Shown piece by piece: positions 9,758-19,276 of a stretch of DNA of 64,000 nt (position 1 is the first letter of the stretch; every line of letters starts with the position of its first letter). Under the pieces are notes generated by a model. It did no database searches. It worked only from the letters and a program-made list of their open reading frames with translations, and was not told the DNA's origin. Position numbers and translations under genes: made by a program. The stretch covers positions 1 through 64,000 of the forward strand of contig SUZW01000009.1 in assembly GCA_015059685.1 (NCBI GenBank), written 5' to 3'. Source of the DNA: Rikenellaceae bacterium. Lineage in GTDB: Bacteria; Bacteroidota; Bacteroidia; Bacteroidales; Rikenellaceae.

Positions 9758-10615
9758 TTATTCGTTTAGGTTTTTGATACATTTTGCGAGTGATAGCTGC
9801 CAATGAGGTATCGTGATACCAAATGTAGCCTTAATCTTTGTCTTGTCGAGTACGGAGTAGTGTGGTCGTACCGCCTTTGCCGGGAACTCCTCGCTATGGC
9901 ACGGCTCGATATGACAAGCGGTGTTGCCACTCTGTCGTGCAATTTCGACGGCAAAGTCGTACCACGAGCATACCCCCTCGTTGGTGTAGTGATAGATGCC
10001 CACCTTGTCGGTCTGGCGACTCGTGATGATATGCACGATAGCCTCGGCAAGGTCTGCGGCATAGGTTGGAGTACCCACCTGGTCGAATACCACCTTGAGA
10101 GCGGGCTTCGTTGAGGTGAGTGAGCGCATCGTCTTGCAGAAGTTACGCCCAAACTCCGAGTAGAGCCACGCTGTGCGAATTATGATATAGCGACATCCCG
10201 ACTCCGCTGCGGCACGCTCACCTGCCAACTTTGTGCGACCATAGACTCCGAGTGGGGCGGTCTGCGCCTCCTCGGAGTATGGCACACAACCATCGCCACC
10301 AAAGACATAGTCGGTGGAGATATGTATGAGTGCGGCATTGTGCTTTGCACACGCTTGGGCGAGATTTGCTACTGCCGTGTGGTTTATCTTGTCGGCCGTA
10401 GCTTCGTCATCTTCGGCATTATCTACAGCGGTGTAGGCAGCGCAGTTCACCACCACATCTACTTCGTTCTCTGCAACGAAGCTCTCGACCGCTGCGGCAG
10501 ATGTTATATCGAGTTCGGCCACATCCGTAAAGATGTAATGGTCGCTGCTTGATGCGCTTTTGATGCGCATCTCGTTGCCAAGTTGGCCGTTAGCACCTGT
10601 GATAAGTATCGTCAT
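9758..10615 (-). CDS. rmlD: dTDP-4-dehydrorhamnose reductase
   Basis: ILITGANGQLGNEMR; VNCAAYTAVDNAEDD; ISTDYVFGG; YGRTKLAGE. Confidence 0.96.
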   Translation of the reverse strand: MTILITGANGQLGNEMRIKSASSSDHYIFTDVAELDITSAAAVESFVAENEVDVVVNCAAYTAVDNAEDDEATADKINHTAVANLAQACAKHNAALIHISTDYVFGGDGCVPYSEEAQTAPLGVYGRTKLAGERAAAESGCRYIIIRTAWLYSEFGRNFCKTMRSLTSTKPALKVVFDQVGTPTYAADLAEAIVHIITSRQTDKVGIYHYTNEGVCSWYDFAVEIARQSGNTACHIEPCHSEEFPAKAVRPHYSVLDKTKIKATFGITIPHWQLSLAKCIKNLNE

Positions 10616-10618
10616 CGT

Positions 10619-11188
10619 TTAGTAGAGATTTTCGTTATAGTCAAACAACTCTTCGCACTCTGCAAGCAGAGGATGCGCCATATCCTTTGCCGAGAGGATG
10701 ACCTTGTCGGCAGGAATACGCCAGTCGATGCCTATTGCGGGGTCGTTCCACGCAATGGCACCCTCGCTCTGCGGAGCGTAGTAGTTGTCGCACTTGTATT
10801 GGAACACCGCCTTCTCGCTCAAGACAGCAAAGCCGTGGGCAAAGCCACGAGGTATGAAGAGCTGGCGATGGTTCTCGGCCGAGAGTTCTACGGCTACATA
10901 ACGCCCGAATGTGGGTGAGCCACGACGGATATCTACCGCAATATCGAGTACCGTACCCTCGACCACTCGCACCAGCTTACTCTGTGCGTGTGGTGGTCGC
11001 TGGAAGTGCAGACCTCGCACCACGCCATACGACGACTTCGACTCGTTGTCCTGCACAAAATGGGTGTTACACACCTTCTCGACAAACTCTCGCTCGGAGA
11101 AGGACTCGAAGAAGTAACCTCGTGAGTCCTCGAATATGCGGGGCTCGATAATCACAACCCCTTCGATATCACTCTTTATAACCTCCAT
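10619..11188 (-). CDS. rmlC: dTDP-4-dehydrorhamnose 3,5-epimerase
   Basis: EPRIFEDSRGYFFESF; VQDNESKSSYGVVRGLHFQRPPHAQSKLVR. Confidence 0.97.
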   Translation of the reverse strand: MEVIKSDIEGVVIIEPRIFEDSRGYFFESFSEREFVEKVCNTHFVQDNESKSSYGVVRGLHFQRPPHAQSKLVRVVEGTVLDIAVDIRRGSPTFGRYVAVELSAENHRQLFIPRGFAHGFAVLSEKAVFQYKCDNYYAPQSEGAIAWNDPAIGIDWRIPADKVILSAKDMAHPLLAECEELFDYNENLY

Positions 11189-12069
11189 TATCGGCTACTC
11201 TTAACAAGGTTAATCATATATTGTCCGTAGGCATTTTTGCGCATCGGCTCTGCCAGGCGGAGCAGGTCGTCGTCGGATATCCACCCCTTGCGCCACGCAA
11301 TCTCCTCGAGGCAAGCCACCTGTACGCCCTGTCGTGTCTCGATGACCTCGATGAAGCGTGATGCATCGAAGAGCGACTCTTGAGTACCGGTGTCGAGCCA
11401 CGCAAAGCCACGACCCATAACCTGCAACTTCAACTCGCCATCGGCACGGAAGCGGTCATTTACGGTTGTAATCTCCAACTCGCCACGAGCCGAAGGTTTG
11501 ATGTTCTTGGCTACCTCGACAACCTTGTTCGGGTAGAAGTATAGCCCCACTACGGCATAGTTCGATTTAGGCTCTGCGGGCTTCTCCTCGAGCGAGAGGA
11601 CATTGCCCTCCTCGTCTATCTCGGCTACACCGAAACGCTCGGGGTCGGGCACAGCATAACCGAAAATTGTGGCTTTGTGCTCCACTTCGGCAGTCTCGAC
11701 CGCCTTGCGCAACATACCCGAGAACCCCTGTCCGTAGAAGATGTTGTCACCCAGCACCAGGCAAGCCGAGTCGTTGCCAATAAACTTCTCGCCAATGATG
11801 AAGGCCTGCGCCAGACCATCGGGCGAAGGCTGCTCGGCATACTCGAAGTGTACGCCATAGTCCGAGCCGTCACCCAGCAGACGCTGAAATCCTGGCAGGT
11901 CGTGCGGTGTCGAGATAATGAGGATATCCCGAATACCGGCCAACATAAGTGTCGAGATAGGGTAATAGACCATCGGCTTATCGTAGATAGGCAGAAGCTG
12001 TTTTGATACCCCCTTCGTAATAGGGTAGAGGCGTGTGCCACTACCACCGGCAAGAACTATACCTTTCAT
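11188..12069 (-). CDS. rmlA: glucose-1-phosphate thymidylyltransferase
   Basis: [38 protein letters not shown]. Confidence 0.98.
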   Translation of the reverse strand: MKGIVLAGGSGTRLYPITKGVSKQLLPIYDKPMVYYPISTLMLAGIRDILIISTPHDLPGFQRLLGDGSDYGVHFEYAEQPSPDGLAQAFIIGEKFIGNDSACLVLGDNIFYGQGFSGMLRKAVETAEVEHKATIFGYAVPDPERFGVAEIDEEGNVLSLEEKPAEPKSNYAVVGLYFYPNKVVEVAKNIKPSARGELEITTVNDRFRADGELKLQVMGRGFAWLDTGTQESLFDASRFIEVIETRQGVQVACLEEIAWRKGWISDDDLLRLAEPMRKNAYGQYMINLVKSSR

Positions 12070-12105
12070 ATTGAGTCAAAAATGGCTTATATGGTTTATA
12101 AATTT

Positions 12106-12636
12106 CTAATTGTCAATCTTCTCGAGCTCCTCTCTCTTTAGCTCCATTACGGCTGTGCAGACACCTTCGATGCGCACGGTGAAGCAGCGGGCTCGTCGCC
12201 CCTGTATCTTTATAAGTCGGCCCTCGACACCCTTCAATGCCCCTCGTGTTACACGCACCTTCTCGCCAACACGATGCTCTGCATCCTCGACCTCGGCTAC
12301 AACCTCACCGCCACTCTCGCAGAAGAGCATAAACTGCTCCATCTGCTCCGATGGCACCTCGATTGGGATGTTGCGGCCCTCCATGGGGCGGGTTATGTAG
12401 TGGAGGTAGTCGATTTTCGACTTTGCCTCCTGCACCATATCTTTGGTGCTATGCACGAAGATAAGGTCACGCACAATGGGTACAGTGCTGATTTTGACCC
12501 TGTGTCCACGCTTTGTCGAACATTGGTGTGTAGGCACAAAACTCTCCAAACCCCAGCTCTCGAGTTGCCGTTGTGCCATCATGTTGCGACCATAGGTCGC
12601 CCTCATTGCAAACCACTGTTCGTCGTTTTCAGCCAT
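12106..12636 (-). CDS. UpxY-family (NusG-like) transcription antiterminator
   Basis: EQWFAMRATYGRNMMAQRQLESWGLESFVPTH NusG N-terminal domain; VGEKVRVTRGALKGVEGRLIKIQGRRARCFTVRIEG KOW; first gene of the rml operon. Confidence 0.88.
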   Translation of the reverse strand: MAENDEQWFAMRATYGRNMMAQRQLESWGLESFVPTHQCSTKRGHRVKISTVPIVRDLIFVHSTKDMVQEAKSKIDYLHYITRPMEGRNIPIEVPSEQMEQFMLFCESGGEVVAEVEDAEHRVGEKVRVTRGALKGVEGRLIKIQGRRARCFTVRIEGVCTAVMELKREELEKIDN

Positions 12637-12644
12637 AATATATC

Positions 12645-12652
12645 ACAAATGT
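12645..12652 (-). promoter_or_regulatory. Bacteroidales -7 element (TACATTTG) upstream of upxY
   Basis: Fits TAnnTTTG on the minus strand, only about 9 bp from the ATG. Confidence 0.5.
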
Positions 12653-12678
12653 AGTAATATTTTTGTAGAAAGCAAAGC

Positions 12679-12698
12679 CCCCGACATAAAAATCGGGG
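12679..12698 (-). terminator. putative terminator of the antiporter gene
   Basis: CCCCGA...TCGGGG hairpin downstream of 12733 on the minus strand. Confidence 0.5.
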
Positions 12699-12732
12699 AC
12701 TAACACTTTTGAAATATCACTACGCCAACTAC

Positions 12733-14241
12733 TTAAAACTTTATGATATCCTCGACACCATACTCCTTGTAGTGGGCTTGCAACTCGTCGTTGCGATCCG
12801 AGAGTATCAGCAGCGTGTCACCAAGCTGTAGCGAGGTGTTGCCCTTTGGCACGAAGTAATCGCCATCGCGACAGACCATCACCACAAGCGTATTGTCGGG
12901 CAGAGCAACCTTGTTGAGGGTGTTGCCCTCCGAGAGCATCTGCTCGGTGATGCCAATCTCGGTAAATGCCGAGCGCACCTTGTCCTGAAGCGCATTCTGG
13001 AACTTGCTCTCCTTCTCCTTGAACGATAGGCCGAGGAGTTTTGCCATACTGCTGACGGTCGTGCCCTGCACGACGAGCGATATGATGGTCATGATGAACA
13101 CCACATTGAAGAGCAGCTCCGCCCCCTCAATCTTCTCGACCCAAGGGTATGTGGCAAAGATTATCGGCACGGCACCACGCAGTCCCACCCACGAGATGTA
13201 TGTTCGAGCCTGAAGCGAGAATTTGCGGAATGGCGCAAGACACAGGAATGTTGCCAATGGTCGTGCTATGAGTATAAGGAAAGCTCCCGCCACAGCACCA
13301 AGCAGTAGGGTGCGAGGCTCCACAGCCTTCTCCAAATCGACCAACAGACCGAGCATCAGGAACATTATGATCTGGAACAACCAGGTTATACCATCGAAGA
13401 ATGTATTTACCGTGCGCTTATTTACAAGCTTGTTGTTGCCGACGATAAGACCTGCTATATAGACTGCGAGGTAGCCGTTACCCTTCATAAGCGAGGTGAA
13501 CGAGAAGGTGAAGAATACAAACGCCAACAGCAATACCGAGTAGAGCGAGGCGTTGTCGATGCTTATCTTGTTTATAACCCACACGGCAATACGGCCAAAT
13601 ACAACACCTGCAAGTGCGCCTAAAGCCATCTGAACGATAAATACAACAATTGCATCGCCTACGCTTGTCGAGGCTCCGCCTTCGCTCAAGATGTTTATGA
13701 ACAGCACCACGAGAACATAGGCTGTAGGGTCATTCGAACCGGACTCCAACTCGAGCAGAGGTCGCATATTTTCGCCCAACCCTTGACGATGTGTTCGCAG
13801 AATGGAGAACACCGAAGCCGAGTCGGTCGAAGATATTGTTGCCGCCATCAGCAACGACAACGGTAGCGACAACTCGAAACCGATATAGGGTGCCGTGAAG
13901 TAGATGAAACTGCCGAGTGTTATGGCCGTGAGAAATACACCCACCGTGGCGAGTGTAACACCCGGAGCTATTACGGGGCGAATATCCGAGAACTTGGTAT
14001 CCATACCACCCGAAAATAGGATGATACAGAGCGAAACCATACCCACAAATTGTGTCAGCTCGGGGGAGTTGAACGACAAGATGTCGTAACCGAAGAAGAG
14101 TCCGACACCGAGGAAGAGGAGGAGAGCCGGAGCATTAAATCTGTATGCCACCTTGCCCGCCATCACCGCCACGAAGAGTAGTATGGCTCCAACAAGTAGG
14201 AAATGTTCTGCGTTTATCATAATTTTATTGCCATTAGCCAT
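12733..14241 (-). CDS. potassium/proton antiporter (CPA1, NhaP2/CvrA-like with TrkA-C domain)
   Basis: 12+ TM segments; SSTDSASVFSILR; C-terminal LPDNTLVVMVCRDGDYFVPKGNTSLQLGDTLLILSDRNDE (RCK_C). Confidence 0.88.
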   Translation of the reverse strand: MANGNKIMINAEHFLLVGAILLFVAVMAGKVAYRFNAPALLLFLGVGLFFGYDILSFNSPELTQFVGMVSLCIILFSGGMDTKFSDIRPVIAPGVTLATVGVFLTAITLGSFIYFTAPYIGFELSLPLSLLMAATISSTDSASVFSILRTHRQGLGENMRPLLELESGSNDPTAYVLVVLFINILSEGGASTSVGDAIVVFIVQMALGALAGVVFGRIAVWVINKISIDNASLYSVLLLAFVFFTFSFTSLMKGNGYLAVYIAGLIVGNNKLVNKRTVNTFFDGITWLFQIIMFLMLGLLVDLEKAVEPRTLLLGAVAGAFLILIARPLATFLCLAPFRKFSLQARTYISWVGLRGAVPIIFATYPWVEKIEGAELLFNVVFIMTIISLVVQGTTVSSMAKLLGLSFKEKESKFQNALQDKVRSAFTEIGITEQMLSEGNTLNKVALPDNTLVVMVCRDGDYFVPKGNTSLQLGDTLLILSDRNDELQAHYKEYGVEDIIKF

Positions 14242-14277
14242 TAGCTATTAGCCGTTAGCTTTTTCGATTTTTCAATT

Positions 14278-15072
14278 CTAATAAAGTCCTAATTTATTGT
14301 TCATCAACGATATGCCGATGCGTATCTTGCAGTGGTAGCGGTCGTAGTCGAGCATCGTGTCGCCATATCCCGACGAAAATTGCACATAGAGCGACGGTAT
14401 CCAATCGCCTCGTTTTGCCATCTTCCATGCCGCCTCGAGCTGTATGTTGTAGTTGCGGAATATGTTGGATGGATTTACGAGTGCCGTGGCCGAAAAGCGG
14501 TCGTTGAGGGTGTGGTATGTCGCCCAGATGTGGAACACACCTCGGTAGTCGTAGTAGTCAAACATCGTGTCGTGGTCGTAGTATCCGTACCATATACGCC
14601 CACCAAATCGCCAATGCGAGAACGGCTCGTAGAGTACAGCCACGGTGGCGTAGTTGAACGAGCGTGAAAGTTCATCTTTCTGACCATTTGACTCGTGTTC
14701 GATACCGAACAATAGGCGAGTCTGCTCCGTTACCTGCCACGCAGCCCAGACACCCGGGTTGTAGGCCGTTTCACGGAACGGACACGACTCTTGGTAGATA
14801 TCCCATACGCTGTGCTGCGAGTATGTGAAGAAGATGTCGGCCTTACCTTTGATGTTCCACAATCGTAGGCCGAGGCTCAGTTGAAACTTTGCATCTGCCG
14901 AGTATTGCGATAGAGGCTTGTCGAGCGAAGCTCCCGTTGCAAAGTACGAGTTGCGCCACATACCGAATACGGGGTAGCGACTCTTGGGCTTTACGACAAG
15001 ACTATCTGCGCTTTCAGCACTTGCCGAAAGAGCAAATATCGACGCTAATATTATCGCAAAAAGCCTTCTCAT
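14278..15072 (-). CDS. outer-membrane phospholipase A (OMPLA/PldA-like)
   Basis: SCPFRETAYNPGVWAAW, GIEHESNGQKDELSRSFNY and VQFSSGYGDTMLDYDRYHCKIRIGISL match PldA motifs (active-site H/S/N region, C-terminal YGESLIDYN-like strand); signal peptide. Confidence 0.8.
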   Translation of the reverse strand: MRRLFAIILASIFALSASAESADSLVVKPKSRYPVFGMWRNSYFATGASLDKPLSQYSADAKFQLSLGLRLWNIKGKADIFFTYSQHSVWDIYQESCPFRETAYNPGVWAAWQVTEQTRLLFGIEHESNGQKDELSRSFNYATVAVLYEPFSHWRFGGRIWYGYYDHDTMFDYYDYRGVFHIWATYHTLNDRFSATALVNPSNIFRNYNIQLEAAWKMAKRGDWIPSLYVQFSSGYGDTMLDYDRYHCKIRIGISLMNNKLGLY

Positions 15073-15090
15073 AAAACCTAACCAAATCTG

Positions 15091-15906
15091 CTACTGCGGA
15101 ATAAATATATAAGTTATCGTTCCTTGTTGTCTTGCAGGGGCGGAGTTGTTGATGTCGAAGCGGGAGTTGCGTGCCGACTCCACGGCTGTCTGACGCATAC
15201 ATTCGTCGCCACCACTCTCGACCCACGCCTGCGTAACCTCGCCACGCTGATTTACTATGATTGCGACAATAACCTCGCCACCACCCTCGCATCGGTAGGC
15301 GGGTTTTACGAGATGACGGCTGTAGCGAGTAGGATTTTTGAGCGAGAAGCTCACCGTTACGGTGCCTTTGCGCTTGACATCCTTGTTTGTGTTATCGCCC
15401 TTGCCGTTGTCACGCTCCTGTCCTATGGCGTTAGCCTCGCGCAGCCCTCGCTCGTAGGCCTCACGATTGGCCTTGCGCTCACGCTCGGTTGCCTCGGCTG
15501 CCGCATTCAACTCGGCAACATCGGTGCCCTTCTCGTCTTCGAGGTTCTCGTTTAGGGCGTTTTCGTTTGAGGCGGTGTTGCGTATCGAGTTCCAATCTAT
15601 CTCGCTATTTTTGCGACGCACCTCCTCGAGGAGTCTGTCACGCTCATCCTCGAGCAGCTCCACGGCTCCGAGGTCTACGTACATCGTGTCGGAGGCGGCT
15701 CGTTTCGAGGCACCTATCTTTGTCACCACAAAGGCTATCGAGAGCACAAGGAAGAAGATAACGGTCACACATAGGCCGATACGATTGTCGTATATCCAAC
15801 TCATCGTGTCGGTGCGACGATTATCAAACGGCAGCCTAAGACGCTCTCGACGAGGTTTTGGCTTTGGCTGAGGAGCCTTCTGCGGTGTGTCGTTATGCTG
15901 TTTCAT
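15091..15906 (-). CDS. TonB-like energy-transducer protein
   Basis: Pro/Lys/Arg-rich N terminus, one TM (IGLCVTVIFFLVLSIAFVV), C-terminal TonB domain GGGEVIVAIIVNQRGEVTQAWV; start chosen at MKQHN (ORF extends to 15930). Confidence 0.75.
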   Translation of the reverse strand: MKQHNDTPQKAPQPKPKPRRERLRLPFDNRRTDTMSWIYDNRIGLCVTVIFFLVLSIAFVVTKIGASKRAASDTMYVDLGAVELLEDERDRLLEEVRRKNSEIDWNSIRNTASNENALNENLEDEKGTDVAELNAAAEATERERKANREAYERGLREANAIGQERDNGKGDNTNKDVKRKGTVTVSFSLKNPTRYSRHLVKPAYRCEGGGEVIVAIIVNQRGEVTQAWVESGGDECMRQTAVESARNSRFDINNSAPARQQGTITYIFIPQ

Positions 15907-15958
15907 TACTTTAGGGGTAAATGGTGTCACAAAAGTAGTAAATTTCGGGAAAAATAAC

Positions 15959-15966
15959 TATCTTTG
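15959..15966 (+). promoter_or_regulatory. -7 element TATCTTTG upstream of lpxC/fabZ
   Basis: TAnnTTTG consensus 40 bp upstream of ATG. Confidence 0.6.
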
Positions 15967-16005
15967 CGTGTTATTAAATACTTAAATAACTAAAAAACAG
16001 ATAAA

Positions 16006-17394
16006 ATGTCAGATAGACAAAATACTCTTGGTGCCTCGATATCCTTTACGGGTAAGGGTTTGCATACGGGCTTGCAGGTCGAGATGACCGTGCATCCGGC
16101 ACCGGAAAACCACGGTATAATTTTTCGCCGTGTAGATCTCGAGGGTGAGCCTACGGTTGAGGCTCTCTGCGATAATGTCACCGACACCTCCCGAGGTACA
16201 ACCATCGAGCGAGGCAAGGCGAGGGTGAGCACCATCGAACATATCATGTCTGCCTTGTGGACACTTGGCGTGGATAATGCGTTAGTGGATATAAATGCTC
16301 CCGAGACTCCGATTATGGATGGCTCGGCTCGAGAGTATGTTGCCGAGATAGCACGAGTGGGTGTTGTCGAGCAGAAAGCACTGCGCAACTACTACGAGGT
16401 GACCGAGAAGCAGGTCTTTGCCATCCCCGAGAAGGGTGTGATGCTGGCCATCTATCCAAACGAGGAGTTCTCGGCATCGGTGCATATCGACTTCAACTCG
16501 AAGGTTATTGGCAACCAATACGCAACATTCGTTCCCGGGGATAACTACTCCGAGAAGATTGCTCCGTGCCGCACCTTCGTCTTTCTGCACGAGGTGGAGA
16601 TGCTGGCCGCAGCCGGCCTTATCAAGGGCGGTGATGTCGATAACGCTATCGTGGTTGTAGAGAACCCGGTGAGCGACGAGCAGCTACAGCACCTCTCGGC
16701 ACTCTTTAATAAGCGTGATATCCGTGTTACGGGCGGTTATCTGAACAACTTGGAGCTGCGTTTCCAGAACGAGATGGCTCGCCACAAGTTGCTCGACCTG
16801 CTTGGTGACTTCGCTCTGCTTGGTCGTCGTATCAAGGGTGCCGTGTTCGCTATGCGCCCGGGCCACTACGCCAACACCGAGTTTATGAAGCAGATATATA
16901 AGACTATCCGCCAGGAGGGTGTGAAACCTCGCTTCAAGTACGATTGCCGTAAGGCTCCGGTCTATGATATCAACGCTATACGCTCGATGCTGCCACACCG
17001 TTTTCCGTTTATATTGGTCGATAGGGTCTTCCACATGGACGAGAACTCGATAGCAAGTGTCAAGCAGGTTACAATCAACGAGCCGTTCTTTCAGGGTCAC
17101 TTCCCGAATGAGCCGGTTATGCCGGGAGTACTTATCGTCGAGGCTATGGCGCAGACTTCGGGTCTGCATGTGCTGTCGCAGGTTGAGGACCCGTCGCAAT
17201 ACTCGACCTACTTCCTGCGTATCGACAATGTGCGATTTAAGCGCAAGATTGTACCTGGCGATACGATGCAGATAGAGTGCCTGTTGCTTGAGCCTGTACG
17301 CCGAGGCTTGGCAAATGTAGAGTGCCGAGCATTTGTGGGTGATACACTCGCTTGCGAGGCGACGATAATGGCGCAAATTGTCAAAAACAAGTAA
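16006..17394 (+). CDS. lpxC/fabZ: bifunctional UDP-3-O-acyl-N-acetylglucosamine deacetylase / 3-hydroxyacyl-ACP dehydratase
   Basis: LpxC half (ISFTGKGLHTGLQVEM...) fused to FabZ half (LPHRFPFILVDRV...FQGHFPNEPVMPGVLIVEAMAQ). Confidence 0.97.
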   Translation: MSDRQNTLGASISFTGKGLHTGLQVEMTVHPAPENHGIIFRRVDLEGEPTVEALCDNVTDTSRGTTIERGKARVSTIEHIMSALWTLGVDNALVDINAPETPIMDGSAREYVAEIARVGVVEQKALRNYYEVTEKQVFAIPEKGVMLAIYPNEEFSASVHIDFNSKVIGNQYATFVPGDNYSEKIAPCRTFVFLHEVEMLAAAGLIKGGDVDNAIVVVENPVSDEQLQHLSALFNKRDIRVTGGYLNNLELRFQNEMARHKLLDLLGDFALLGRRIKGAVFAMRPGHYANTEFMKQIYKTIRQEGVKPRFKYDCRKAPVYDINAIRSMLPHRFPFILVDRVFHMDENSIASVKQVTINEPFFQGHFPNEPVMPGVLIVEAMAQTSGLHVLSQVEDPSQYSTYFLRIDNVRFKRKIVPGDTMQIECLLLEPVRRGLANVECRAFVGDTLACEATIMAQIVKNK

Positions 17395-17520
17395 AAATCG
17401 TTCTGGCGGGTAAATTTTGCACGAGTGCGTCGGTCGCCGAAATCCTCTCATAGGTTTACTATGCTGCGGTTTTGTCGCCTGGCCTCGCACAAAAATAATC
17501 TCATCAGCTCCGATTTTTCG
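17394..17520. repeat. large palindromic intergenic repeat copy (AAAATCGTTCTG...GCACAAAAATAATCTC)
   Basis: Shares outer arms TTTTGCACGAG / CTCGCACAAAA with 22270-22415 and 39035-39165. Confidence 0.7.
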
Positions 17521-17554
17521 GGCAGGAAGCAGGAAGTTGAGAACGGAAAATGGA

Positions 17555-17685
17555 AAGCGCACCCCAGAAAGCTGACTAAAAGTCAGCGTCCCCAACAAGC
17601 GACCATCGGGAGCGCCCCCAAAAAGCCAACTTGTTGGCGCCCCCATTTTCACCTGCGCCTCGACAACTTAAAGAGTTCAAATTAA
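17555..17685 (-). repeat. modular intergenic repeat copy A (hairpin-array interior)
   Basis: Reverse complement reads AGGCGCAGGTGAAAATGGGGGCGCCAACAAGTTGGC...GGTGCGC. Confidence 0.75.
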
Positions 17686-17741
17686 CCAAATAAAAGCCAA
17701 AGGCCAAAGGTCAATGGCTAAAAGCAAAAAAATATAGAGGT

Positions 17742-18524
17742 ATGATTAGTCCTTTAGCTTATGTTCATCCCGATGCGAAGTTGGGAAAAAATGTTACGGT
17801 AGAGCCGTTTGCCTACATTGCGGGCGATGTTGTGATTGGTGACGATTGTTGGATAGGTCCGGGTGCCGTTATCAACGATGGCGCACGCCTCGGCAAGCGC
17901 AACAAGGTACATACAGCGGCTTCGATAGCCTGCCTTCCGCAGGATTTGAAGTTTGTGGGCGAGAAGACCACCGCTGTGATTGGTGACGACAACGACATCC
18001 GAGAGTATGTGACCATCAGTCGTGGTACAGCATCTCGAGGCACCACGGTTGTGGGCGATGGCAACTTGTTGATGGCCTATGTCCATGTTGCGCACGACGA
18101 TGTTGTAGGTAGCCACTGCGTTATTGCCAATCGTGTTTCGTTGGCCGGTGAGGTCGAGGTGGGCGATTGGGTTGTTATCGGTGGTCACTCGGCTGTGCAT
18201 CAGTGGGTGAAGATTGGCGCACACGCAATGATACAGGGTGGTACGCTCCTTACACAGGATGTTCCTCCATTTGTTGTGGTGCGTAGCGATACGAGTGCCT
18301 ATGCCGGCTTCAACAAGTTGGGCTTGACTCGTCGTGGCTTCACTGCCGAGCAGATTGAGGCTATACACAACACCTGCCGTGTGTTGTTCCAGAGCGACCT
18401 GAACTACACCAACGCCTGCAACGAGGCGGAGGCTACGCTGCCGCAGTCAGCGGAGCGCGATGCGCTGATTGAGTTCGTGCGCTCGTCGTCGAGAGGTGTC
18501 ATCAAACAGTATGGTCGAAAATAG
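17742..18524 (+). CDS. lpxA: UDP-N-acetylglucosamine acyltransferase
   Basis: Left-handed beta-helix hexapeptide repeats; YVHVAHDDVVGSHCVIANRVSLAGEVEVGDWVVIGG. Confidence 0.97.
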   Translation: MISPLAYVHPDAKLGKNVTVEPFAYIAGDVVIGDDCWIGPGAVINDGARLGKRNKVHTAASIACLPQDLKFVGEKTTAVIGDDNDIREYVTISRGTASRGTTVVGDGNLLMAYVHVAHDDVVGSHCVIANRVSLAGEVEVGDWVVIGGHSAVHQWVKIGAHAMIQGGTLLTQDVPPFVVVRSDTSAYAGFNKLGLTRRGFTAEQIEAIHNTCRVLFQSDLNYTNACNEAEATLPQSAERDALIEFVRSSSRGVIKQYGRK

Positions 18525-18535
18525 ATATTGACGAT

Positions 18536-19276
18536 ATGAAGGTCGCCTTGTTTATCCCTTGCTATGTGAACGCTCTCTATCCCGAGGTGGGGGAGGCTTC
18601 GTATAGGCTCCTTCGCTCGTTGGGCGTAGATGTCGATTATCCGCTGGAGCAGACCTGCTGCGGTCAGCCTATGGCAAATGCAGGCTACGAGGCCGATGCA
18701 AAGCCTCTGGCCAAGAAGATGGAGCGTCTGTTTGCCGGCTACGACTATGTCGTAGGCCCTTCGGCAAGCTGTGTGTCGTTTGTGCGTGAGGGTTACCCTC
18801 GATTGACGCATCATGACGACGATAAGGAGTGTTTGGCGAGCCACATCTACGAGATTTGTGAGTTTATTCACGATGTGGTACGCCCTACGAAGCTCGATGC
18901 TCGCTTTCCGCACAAGGTGTCGCTGCACAACTCGTGTCATGGTGTCCGCTTGATGGGCTTGAGCGCACCGAGCGAGATGAATATCCCGTACTACTCGAAG
19001 CTGCGTAACTTGTTGTCGCTTGTCGAGGGTGTCGAGGTTGTGGAGCCGGAGCGCAAAGATGAGTGTTGCGGCTTTGGTGGCCTCTTCTCGATAGAGGAGA
19101 GTGCCGTGTCGAAGCGTATGGCGCACGACAAGGTTGCTCGCCATGTGGCTACGGGTGCAGAGTATATCACGGGAGCCGACTCTTCGTGCCTGATGAATAT
19201 GCAGGGCATTATCGAGAATGAGGGGTTAGCAATTCGAACCAAACATATTATCGAAATCTTAACAGCAAAGGAATGA
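18536..19276 (+). CDS. lutA: (Fe-S) oxidoreductase, LutA-like
   Basis: FIPCYVNALYPEVG; EQTCCGQPMANAGY; DECCGFGGLFSI CCG-domain motifs. Confidence 0.92.
   Translation: MKVALFIPCYVNALYPEVGEASYRLLRSLGVDVDYPLEQTCCGQPMANAGYEADAKPLAKKMERLFAGYDYVVGPSASCVSFVREGYPRLTHHDDDKECLASHIYEICEFIHDVVRPTKLDARFPHKVSLHNSCHGVRLMGLSAPSEMNIPYYSKLRNLLSLVEGVEVVEPERKDECCGFGGLFSIEESAVSKRMAHDKVARHVATGAEYITGADSSCLMNMQGIIENEGLAIRTKHIIEILTAKE

Noticed and set aside
16684-17652. Minus-strand ORF with DEIIFVRGQATKP segment, and the similar 22064-22519 ORF
   Set aside because: Antisense to lpxC/fabZ or to the metallophosphoesterase and running through the palindromic repeat; the shared peptide comes from the repeat arm, not a protein family.
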